Below, one piece after another: positions 1-6,415 of a stretch of 39,362 bases of DNA. This stretch comes from Paracoccaceae bacterium (lineage in GTDB: Bacteria; Pseudomonadota; Alphaproteobacteria; Rhodobacterales; Rhodobacteraceae). The DNA lies in the NCBI GenBank assembly GCA_024226455.1, contig JAAELR010000012.1, forward strand, positions 1-39,362. The letters run 5' to 3'. Every line of letters starts with the position of its first letter. Position 1 is the stretch's first letter. The notes under the pieces were generated by a model. The model was not told where the DNA came from. It did not search any database and saw only the letters and a list, made by a program, of their open reading frames with translations. A program made the position numbers and the translations under genes.

Positions 1-117
1 GAAACTCAAAGAATTCAAACGCATAGCCATGCGTGCATGCAAAACTGATACAAGCTTTGAAGCAATGGTCCATATCGGAGCGACCGTCATTCGTACACGG
101 TGAATCTCAACAGGCCC
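1..117 (+). mobile_element. Right end of an IS5-family insertion sequence (partial)
   Basis: The window opens inside an insertion sequence. It carries the last 33 codons of a transposase and then about 14 bases up to the element's end. The terminal sequence, read inward, is GGCCTGTTGAGATTCAC, which has the look of an IS5-family (IS427-like) inverted repeat. The element ends next to a CTAG tetranucleotide (117-120), matching the CTAG/TA-type target preference of that group. Beyond it the V-type ATPase subunit B gene begins abruptly in mid-coding sequence, so the element has truncated that gene. The left end is outside the window, so the exact boundary and target duplication cannot be confirmed. 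Confidence 0.7.
2..103 (+). CDS. IS5-family transposase, C-terminal fragment (5' end outside window)
   Basis: The open frame from base 2 to the TGA at 101-103 reads LKEFKRIAMRACKTDTSFEA and then about 12 more residues. The FKRIAMRxxKTDxSF block is the characteristic C-terminus of IS5-family DDE transposases (known family feature). Only this tail is visible; the catalytic residues lie upstream of the window. It belongs to the insertion sequence that ends at about 117. Whether the complete transposase is functional cannot be judged here. Confidence 0.75.
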   Translation, partial: KLKEFKRIAMRACKTDTSFEAMVHIGATVIRTR

Positions 118-120
118 TAG

Positions 121-902
121 TTGGTGAGATAGGTGAGGATCACCAACTGGTGCCGACCCCCCTTCGAAGACGAGGTATTCGGCGGCGGTCAGGGCGAAAC
201 GCCGGGATAGCAGACGCTTGGGCGACTGCTCCGAGGCGAGGTTGAGGAACATCGCCGTGTGTTCCAGCGCGCCGGATCGCTGCATCGCCGCCCGGAACGC
301 CTCGGCGCTGTCATGGCTGATGCCGATACCGGCGAAGGCCACGGCAAAGCCCTGGTCCCCCCGCCCTCGCACCCGCGCAGACGGGCGTTCTGGGCGATGC
401 TGGCCGCCAGCCGGTCATGCGGCAACCCGCCGGCCGAGAAAATCGGCAGCTTTTGCCCGCGCACCAGCGTGTTCAGGATGTCGATGGTAGAGACACCGGT
501 TTCGGTGAAATCCTGCGGCTGGCCGCGTTCGGCGGGGTTGATCGTCATCGCCTTGAACCGGCGGCGCGCCAGCGCAATAACCGGAGGCCCACCAGCGCGC
601 GGGCGTCCGACACCGTCGAAGACCCGGCCCAGCAGACCCGGACCCAGCCACATCATCACCGGTTCGCCCCGGAACCGGACCCTGACCCTGACCCCCTCGC
701 CCCCAAGACGGGCGCTTTGCTCCAGCAACCCCACGACGATCCTGTCCTCGTCCAGCGCCATGATCCGGCCAAGCCGCCCCTGCCCGGGTGCGCCGACCAC
801 CTCGACCGCCTCGTTGACGCCGACAAAGACGTTGCGTTCCAGAAACAGCAGCGGCCCGGTGATGCCGGTGACGTAATTCTCTGTCAGAAGGTCAAAACGC
901 AT
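121..902 (-). pseudogene. V-type ATP synthase subunit B, truncated and frameshifted
   Basis: The frame starting with ATG at 902 (preceded by GGAAGGGG) encodes an N-terminus typical of the non-catalytic B subunit of V/A-type ATPases: a beta-barrel domain (VTGITGPLLFLE) and then the nucleotide-domain stretch LPIFSAGGLPHDRLAASIA. At the C-run 357-362 the frame slips. The family sequence then continues in another frame as DQGFAVAFAGIGISHDSAEA and onward to EYLVFEGG. A second slip at the C-run 157-162 restores HQLVILTYLTN, matching the family's HVLVILTDMTNY. The gene then stops at the edge of the IS5-type element. A complete B subunit is about 430-470 residues, so roughly the last 40 percent is missing. 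Two single-base shifts plus an IS truncation make it a pseudogene, unless the shifts are sequencing errors in homopolymers; the truncation stands either way. Confidence 0.8.
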
Positions 903-926
903 CGTCGGCCACCCCTTCCAGACGGG

Positions 927-2070
927 TTATCCGGTCGCCGCCACCCCGCCGGGGATCAGCAGGCGCAAAAACGGCATGCGCGGCGACAGCGACAGCCCGG
1001 CCAGCGGCAGCACCGCCCCCTGCCCCCACATCGCCGATCATGAATCCGCAAAGCAACGGCGCGATTGCGGCGGTGACCACACTGAGGCCGACCGCACCGC
1101 GATCAGGCACGCCCAGCATGCCGACAAACAGCTCGAACGGGCGGCAGCCAGCCGGGGTTGTCGAGCACCAGCGGCGGCTGCCCCGGGCGCTCCGGCACCC
1201 CGTTCGGCACATGGTTCACGCCGACCTCGTCCAACGCGGCGCGCAGCGGCACGGCGTCGTCGCTGTCAGTCCAGCCGGTGATGCGGACCGTATGCGTGGT
1301 GGCCTGCAACTCAACGCTGGTCTGGAACAGCCATCCCAGAACTGCCACCCGGGCCGACAGGGCATCGAGCCGCCGACGGGCGCTGATGATCTGCCGTTCC
1401 GTGTCGGCCAGTTGTTGCGCCACCGGTTCGGAGTGGCTGTCCGGGCCGGGGCGCACGAAGTCGGGCACCGAAATCGGCGTCGCCCTCAGCGCGGCCAGCC
1501 GGACCTGGAAATCCGCCATGCGCAGGTCGTCGACGATGGCGACGACGGATACCTCGCCCCCGTCGGATAAACCTCGACCAGCACCTCACTGGCTCCGATC
1601 TGCCCGGCCGCGGGCTCGGGAACGAAACAGATCGCTCGGGACAAGAGCCGCGCCTCGGAACCGGAGAGCCCGGGCAAGAGCGGCCCGCCGCCGACGCTGT
1701 CGCCCAGGCGGGCGATATGGCCCAGTTCGGTCTTGCGCGCGGCGCAGGCCTGAAGCCCGTCGATCAGCGACCGCACCCGGCGGGCCCAGTCCTGCAGCAA
1801 TGCAAGGGTCTCTTCCAGCACGGCAGTCGGGTTGCCGAGAACAATGCCGCTATCGCCGCGTTCACGCGGCCAACAGGGCGCGCAATCCTGCTCAAGCTCA
1901 TGAAACGCATCGGAAAACCGCTGCAGGTGCGGCAGCACTGGTTGCGAGAATTCAAGCGAGTTGGCCTGCAGTTCGGCGGCACCCGTGGCGACAAGCGCCT
2001 GCAAGGCCAGCGCAAGCTGTGACCGAGAGGTGATCAGTTCGAACCAGCTTGTCGGCCGCGCGCGCAACAT
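927..2070 (-). pseudogene. V-type ATP synthase subunit I (membrane a-like subunit), frameshifted and C-terminally truncated
   Basis: The start ATG at 2070 follows a G-rich Shine-Dalgarno region. The N-terminus MLRARPTSWFELITSRSQLA is typical of subunit I, whose N-terminal part is the peripheral stator domain with long coiled coils. The family sequence is followed only by switching frames near 1560 (into EVSVVAIVDDLRMADFQVRL), near 1140 (into FELFVGMLGVPDRGAVGL) and at the C-run 1023-1027 (into DVGQGAVLPLAGLSLSP). The conserved CGFMIGDVG, which in the family opens the membrane domain, is present. The frame then ends at TAA (927-929) after about 25 more residues, so nearly all transmembrane helices are absent. 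The subunit B remnant starts 25 bases later, where subunits K and A would be expected in a complete operon. This suggests a deletion between I and B. Confidence 0.72.
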
Positions 2071-2441
2071 CACACTGCCCCGTCCCCGCCGACGTGCCGA
2101 AACCGGCACGCACCACCAGCGCGTCGCCGGCGGTATCGAACGTCCCAGGGTCCCACCCCGCGTTCCTTCGTCCCACAGCCCCCGAACATCCGGTCGCGGG
2201 ACAGCCGGTTCGGCACTTCGACACTCGCAGCTCGGGCCTCTGGCATCCGCAACCAGGGCAGTACACGCAGCCACAGCAGAACAGGGCGCATTCGCGGCGG
2301 CGCCGATCCCGCCAACTCTTCGAGCCGACAGGCCCAGGCGTCGCGCAGGGCCTGTTCGATCTCGTGCAGCCCGCTGTCGCGGTTCAGCGCCACGGGGCGA
2401 ACACCAGATGACGACCTGTCACTGGGATCGTGACACGTCAA
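2070..2441 (-). other. Unassigned reading frame upstream of V-ATPase subunit I remnant, probably decayed
   Basis: The frame contains a stretch of protein-like composition, LHEIEQALRDAWACRLEELA followed by a leucine/arginine-rich segment with two tryptophans (LLWLRVLPWL). After about residue 70 the composition turns into arginine/glycine-rich shadow sequence, which suggests a further frameshift near 2210-2230. It lies just upstream of the subunit I start and is co-oriented. A small accessory subunit of the V-type ATPase operon is possible, but I do not recognise the family. Confidence 0.3.
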
Positions 2442-2462
2442 CGCCCACGGCCAACCCCGGCG

Positions 2463-2570
2463 TCAGACCCCGCCCCGGATCGCCTCTGCCGTCTTCACCA
2501 CCGGTTCCAACTTGCAGCGCTGGCCGTCCGGTGTGATCGCGTTGCCTTCCTCGGTCGAGACAAGCCTCAT
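2463..2570 (-). CDS. 35-residue ORF overlapping the end of the IS-split membrane-protein gene
   Basis: ATG at 2570 overlaps the TGA of the upstream membrane-protein gene (CAATGAGG), which is typical of translational coupling. It encodes 35 residues beginning MRLVSTEEGNAITPDGQRCK and ends at TGA 2463-2465. The composition is protein-like (balanced charges, no arginine/proline excess), unlike the neighbouring shadow frames. I do not recognise a family. It could be a complete small protein or the 5' part of a longer gene whose frame has been lost, as in its neighbours. Confidence 0.35.
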   Translation of the reverse strand: MRLVSTEEGNAITPDGQRCKLEPVVKTAEAIRGGV

Positions 2571-2799
2571 TGCGGCACGATACCAAGCGGGTTGATATCG
2601 GTATATCTCGACGCCTCGTCGAATTTGCGCCTATACCAGTCGATGTGTTCCAGATCAGCCGTCTTGATGGTGACGAGACCAGGCATGACGCGCTGCCTGC
2701 CCTTGGGCAACAGCTTCAGAGGCTCCAGCCCACCGGCGGGTTCGGTGTCGATTCCCATGAAAACCAGCCTGGCGATGGTCAGGATGAACAGCAGCACCG

Positions 2800-2809
2800 C
2801 CAGGATGCC
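2800..2809. repeat. Target-site duplication, left copy (ISAs1-family element)
   Basis: CCAGGATGCC directly outside the left inverted repeat is repeated exactly at 4064-4073, directly outside the right one. A 10-bp duplication lies within the 8-10 bp range known for the ISAs1 family. Confidence 0.88.
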
Positions 2810-2824
2810 CAGGGCAAACGCATG
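2810..2824 (+). repeat. Left terminal inverted repeat of ISAs1-family element
   Basis: CAGGGCAAACGCATG is the exact reverse complement of 4049-4063 and marks the left end of the insertion sequence. Confidence 0.88.
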
Positions 2825-2828
2825 GAGG

Positions 2829-3971
2829 TCAGAACCCTATGATTTTCTGCATATAGTCATTGTCCCAGCCTGCTGCTTTGCGTCTCCCCTTAATGGATCC
2901 CTTTAGAGTTTTATCGGCTTTCACGAGGTTGATAGCAATCTTGCGGATGACGGCGAGATTGGCTGCGGCGTTGCGGTCGCGTAAGCGGCTATCATCCTCT
3001 CTAAAGCCGACATCCAGCACCCAATGCAGGCTATTTTCAATTGCCCAGTGATCTCTTACAGCAGCTGCAAGGATCAAGCCATCGGCGCCACTTGATGTCA
3101 GGAAGTATCTGATATCGCTTTTGGTCTCACCCCGGCCACCCCCATGGGCGTTCGTGTGGCTGGTGATGTTTTCCACCGCGATGACCTGGCGCACATCGCG
3201 CCATTCCTGTAGCGCTGCAATTAACTCAGGATCATCGCTGACAAAGGCGCGGCGGCGGGTCAAGCGGCCATGCGTCTCTTCAAATGCGTCGAAGACAGCG
3301 GGGCTGTCGGGTATTTTCCCAAAGGTTGTGGCTGCAAAATGCTCAACAACGCGGGCATGGTCCTTTTTGTTGTTTCTCTTCAGCGCGATGCGATAGTCTG
3401 CGCCCTGGTCTGCAATCTTAGCCACAAGCGATTTATGAGCGTAAAGCGCATCCAACGAAATCAAGGCACCCGTCAAATCCAGCCCTTCCAGCAGCGGCAA
3501 GAGCACCTCAGCCTCACCGCTTTTCTCAGCGACCACACGCTGCGCAAGCGTTAATCCAGATTGTGTCGCAAACGCGCTGACCACATGCAGGGCCGAGTTG
3601 CCTTTGCGCCGATCAAAAGAGCGCCGCATGGCCTTGCCATCCACAGCAATCTGGCGAAGTGAGCTCTTCTCAGACGGCGTAAATACCGCCCGTGTCCAGG
3701 TCAAGAAGCACGCCTCAAACTGCTCAGCGTCTACCAACATGAACACCCGTCGAAAGGTGTCCTGGGAGGGAATGCCATTTGGTAGTTCCAGAAACCGCCG
3801 TAACCATTTCTCTTTATGCTTGCCGTGAAGCGCAACATCTTCAAACGTTTCTGCATGCGCCAACACGGCACATACCGTGATCGCCAAGACGTCAATCAAC
3901 AGGTGATCAACCTTACCGACCTGTCGTGGCTCTTCTATCGCACCAAAGCTCGTCAACAATTCCTGAAACAT
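2829..3971 (-). CDS. ISAs1-family transposase
   Basis: A 380-residue intact transposase. The N-terminal part (GAIEEPRQVGKVDHLLIDVL, then TVCAVLAHAETFEDV) matches the ISAs1/H-repeat family. The DDE catalytic core is visible: DGKAMRRSFD supplies the first Asp (about residue 112), ISLDALYAHK the second, and the C-terminal HWAIENSLHWVLDVGFREDD contains the Glu. Its length is normal for the family (about 370-380 residues). It mediates transposition of the surrounding 1254-bp element and reads in the same direction as the gene it interrupts. No frame damage is seen, so it may be active. Confidence 0.93.
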   Translation of the reverse strand: MFQELLTSFGAIEEPRQVGKVDHLLIDVLAITVCAVLAHAETFEDVALHGKHKEKWLRRFLELPNGIPSQDTFRRVFMLVDAEQFEACFLTWTRAVFTPSEKSSLRQIAVDGKAMRRSFDRRKGNSALHVVSAFATQSGLTLAQRVVAEKSGEAEVLLPLLEGLDLTGALISLDALYAHKSLVAKIADQGADYRIALKRNNKKDHARVVEHFAATTFGKIPDSPAVFDAFEETHGRLTRRRAFVSDDPELIAALQEWRDVRQVIAVENITSHTNAHGGGRGETKSDIRYFLTSSGADGLILAAAVRDHWAIENSLHWVLDVGFREDDSRLRDRNAAANLAVIRKIAINLVKADKTLKGSIKGRRKAAGWDNDYMQKIIGF

Positions 3972-4048
3972 CTTCCCACCTCATTTGTTGAGGCAGGCCT
4001 ACGTCAGTTCAGCACTTCATCAGACGAGGTATTATGACTCACAAGTTT

Positions 4049-4063
4049 CATGCGTTTGCCCTG
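4049..4063 (-). repeat. Right terminal inverted repeat of ISAs1-family element
   Basis: CATGCGTTTGCCCTG is the exact complement of the left repeat at 2810-2824. Confidence 0.88.
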
Positions 4064-4073
4064 CCAGGATGCC
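4064..4073. repeat. Target-site duplication, right copy (ISAs1-family element)
   Basis: CCAGGATGCC is identical to 2800-2809 and immediately abuts the right inverted repeat. Confidence 0.88.
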
Positions 4074-4390
4074 GGGTAGCAGGGCGGCGGCAAACCGCAG
4101 ACCGCCCCGAACCCGGCGATGGCGGTGCCGAAATCCTCACCGCCGCGCCACACCTTGGCGACCGTTCCCCACCAGTCGCGGCCCCAGGTATCCCTGAACG
4201 CCTTCTGGTTGTCGGCCGGCAGACCGCCCCGGCGAGGCATGTTGATCGACACCTGGAAGGTGGCGGTACCCCGACGTGTGTTGTCGTGGCCTTCGAAGAA
4301 AAAGCTGATCTGGTTGCGCAGTTTCAGCGGCGGGATGATCTCTCACGGCTGCAGCCTGGCGTTGACCCCCTTCTTGCAAAGCGCCCATGG

Positions 4391-4583
4391 CGCTTCAGGC
4401 ACCGGTGAGGGTCGGAATGCGGATTGCCCGGCGCGGGTTCGGGCCCGGCTGGGGCTGCCGGAAATGGATCCTAATCAGGCCACCGTCGCCATGCCATGGC
4501 ACATACCCGACAATCATTGATCCGGGGAATTCGGATTTCAACGCGCCTGTTCGTCCTTGTTTTGGGGGTGCACGCCGACCCGG
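4391..4583. other. Stretch without recognisable gene between IS-split gene and regulator
   Basis: No frame here has protein-like composition. It may hold the upstream remainder of the decayed membrane-protein gene, but I cannot follow a reading frame through it. Confidence 0.4.
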
Positions 4584-6224
4584 TCAGTATTCCACGTCGC
4601 GCAGCAGGTGCAGCCCGGCCGAGCGGATGGTTGCGGCGGGAAATTCCGGATCGTTGCGGATCCGCGCCAAAGAGAAGTCCCCCTCGAAGCGGTGCAGCCG
4701 CCTCAGTGTCTCGCGGGCGCCGTCCACATCGCCAGCCTGCAACTGCAGCGTATAGAGATGGCGCAGCGGCGGGCGCGAAAGCGGTGCCAGCACCGCGGCC
4801 TTGGCGGCAGCCTCGGCGGCGGCGGCAAACTCTCCGGCGCTGATCGCCGCAAGGCAGAACCGCATCAGGGCGAAGACCTGAAGCGAGGTGTTCTCAAGTT
4901 GCCGCCGGGCGCGCGACGCCGATTGCAGCGCCTCCTTGGCCCGGCCCCTTCGCAGTTCAAGCCCGCCAAGGCTGGCATGGGCATAGCCGACACCGGGATC
5001 GATGCGCAGCGCCTGCTCGGCAAACGACAACGCCTTTTGCCGGTCTTCGAACACCAGATCATGGACGTCGGCGATGAAGGCCAGCGCCAGGGAGTTGTTG
5101 GGATCCGAGACAAGCGCTTCGCCGACGAGCTCTCGCGCCTCGACAACCAACTCTCCGGCATCGTCCACCGACCGTTCCACCGCCAGAAACGCCTTGGCCA
5201 GCGCCCGCAGCGCCGGGCGCGGCGCCAGCGGATCCAGCAGATGCGCATCGGCCAGCAAACTGTCGGCCTTCTTCAGCCGCTCGGGGTCGAAACTGAACAC
5301 GTCCTGCAGGGCCGACGCCGCCATGGCGTTGGCCCTTGCCGCGTCTCCTGCATCGGCCTGGACCGACGCCACGGCCTCGGTCGCCTCGAAAGCCAGAGAG
5401 GCGGCGATATCCACGGCGACAAGTTCGTCTCGCGCATCGAACGCCACCTGCCGCGACCAGACATGCCGGTGTGACGGGGTCTCTACCAGATTGACCAGCG
5501 CCATCATGCGGTCGCCGTTCATGACTGTCCGGATGGTGCAGCGCACGCCGGGCACCAGTACCGCGCTGGCCTTGCCGCCATCCACCATGATCACTTCGGT
5601 GCGGATATGTTCGGTCGCCGTGCGGCCAAGCTGGGCGCTGATCGATTCCGCTATGAACGCGTCCAGCCCGTCGCCAGAGTTTTTGGTTTCGGCGATCAGG
5701 ATCGGTGCATCCGCCGCGCCGCCATCCGGGCGCAGCAGGCCTGGCGCCCCGGTCGGCGATGCCGCCCGCCCGCCCCGGGTTTCGGCAAGCCGTTCCAGCG
5801 CCGTGCGCTCCTGGCGCAGCCAGTCCTCGAACGGTTCCGACCGGATATCGATGCCTTCCAGCAGCCCGCGCCCGGCGGCCACCTTCTGCAGCGCCGCACC
5901 CGGGCTGTCGATCAGGTCGACACGGACGAGGTCGGCGTCAAGCGAAACATCCTGCCGGTCGGCATGCAAAAGCCCTGAAAAAGGGCCCAGCGCCTTGCGC
6001 AGCGATCTCAAAGCCTGGCGAAGGCTGCCGGACGCCTGGTCGGCGGTGCGATCACCCCACAGCAACGCCTCCAGCCAGCGCCGGCCCGCGGTCTTGCGCG
6101 GCGACAGGGCAATGGCTGCCAGCAACGCACGGGGCCGCGCGCCCGGAGGGGTGAGATTGGCCCCGTCATCCACGAAAACGCGCAGCACACCGATCGTCTC
6201 GATCGAGATCCCGTTGGTCTCCAC
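4584..6224 (-). CDS. SARP-type winged-helix transcriptional regulator with bacterial transcriptional-activation/TPR region
   Basis: About 546 residues. GTG at 6224 is preferred as start because GGGGAGGAA lies at proper distance before it; an upstream in-frame start at 6260 has no such site. Residues 5-85 form an OmpR-like winged helix of the SARP/AfsR kind (ISIETIGVLRVF, then RPRALLAAIALSP and GSLRQALRSLRKALG). A linker with an adenylate-cyclase-associated-like segment follows. The C-terminal half (about 280-546) consists of alanine-rich helical repeats that look like TPRs (for example SFAEQALRIDPGVGYAHASL). Such proteins activate transcription from direct-repeat operators, often of genes nearby. 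Here the neighbours upstream on the same strand are the subtilase and the PAP2-fold enzyme, so it may regulate them. No sensor kinase or receiver domain is visible. The target genes are inferred, not shown. Confidence 0.78.
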   Translation of the reverse strand: METNGISIETIGVLRVFVDDGANLTPPGARPRALLAAIALSPRKTAGRRWLEALLWGDRTADQASGSLRQALRSLRKALGPFSGLLHADRQDVSLDADLVRVDLIDSPGAALQKVAAGRGLLEGIDIRSEPFEDWLRQERTALERLAETRGGRAASPTGAPGLLRPDGGAADAPILIAETKNSGDGLDAFIAESISAQLGRTATEHIRTEVIMVDGGKASAVLVPGVRCTIRTVMNGDRMMALVNLVETPSHRHVWSRQVAFDARDELVAVDIAASLAFEATEAVASVQADAGDAARANAMAASALQDVFSFDPERLKKADSLLADAHLLDPLAPRPALRALAKAFLAVERSVDDAGELVVEARELVGEALVSDPNNSLALAFIADVHDLVFEDRQKALSFAEQALRIDPGVGYAHASLGGLELRRGRAKEALQSASRARRQLENTSLQVFALMRFCLAAISAGEFAAAAEAAAKAAVLAPLSRPPLRHLYTLQLQAGDVDGARETLRRLHRFEGDFSLARIRNDPEFPAATIRSAGLHLLRDVEY

Positions 6225-6415
6225 GATGTTCCTCCCCAGGCAAGGCGAATTCCGGCACACGAATTCGCCCGGCTTCAGATTGGAACCGGCGCGGCAACTT
6301 CACAAGGCCAAGTCAACAAACTCTACCGGCAGGATTGCATGCCGGTCACACCCGCTCGCGCTTTCGGCGGCGGGTGCAGGGTTTTTCGCGCCCCCTGTCG
6401 GAGAGGCGCGCGCGT
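6225..6415. other. Intergenic region between protease and SARP regulator
   Basis: About 190 bp with no convincing ORF. It could hold a promoter for the regulator gene. I found no clear hairpin with a T-run on the minus strand. Confidence 0.4.

Larger units (their letters stand above)
2810..4063 (-). mobile_element. Complete ISAs1-family insertion sequence (1254 bp)
   Basis: The element is bounded by a perfect 15-bp inverted repeat, CAGGGCAAACGCATG at 2810-2824 and its complement at 4049-4063, flanked by an identical 10-bp duplication. It contains a single uninterrupted transposase gene that fills almost its whole length. Exact repeats, an exact duplication and an intact gene all suggest a fairly recent insertion into a membrane-protein gene that was already, or later became, damaged elsewhere. 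Confidence 0.9.
2567..4390 (-). pseudogene. Unknown membrane protein gene split by an ISAs1-family element
   Basis: Two fragments on the minus strand join when the insertion and one copy of the 10-bp duplication are removed. The upstream fragment (4064 to about 4390) reads KLRNQISFFFEGHDNTRRGT and, further on, TFQVSINMPRRGGLPADNQK. The downstream fragment (2567-2809) begins with a hydrophobic helix (FAAALLPGILAVLLFILTIA across the junction) and ends DINPLGIVPQ. The upstream fragment also carries an in-frame TGA at 4343-4345. Its best frame before the helix (EDFGTAIAGFGAVCGL) is offset by one base from the frame of the helix, so there is frame damage besides the insertion. The protein seems to have had a soluble region, one C-terminal transmembrane segment and a roughly 65-residue tail. 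I do not recognise the family. Its co-orientation with the V-ATPase remnants suggests a former operon member. Confidence 0.5.

Noticed and set aside
2810-4063. CATGCGTTTGCCCT on both sides of the transposase, first read as an inverted duplication of host sequence.
   Set aside because: The repeats are the element's own terminal inverted repeats; the true host duplication is the 10-bp CCAGGATGCC just outside them.
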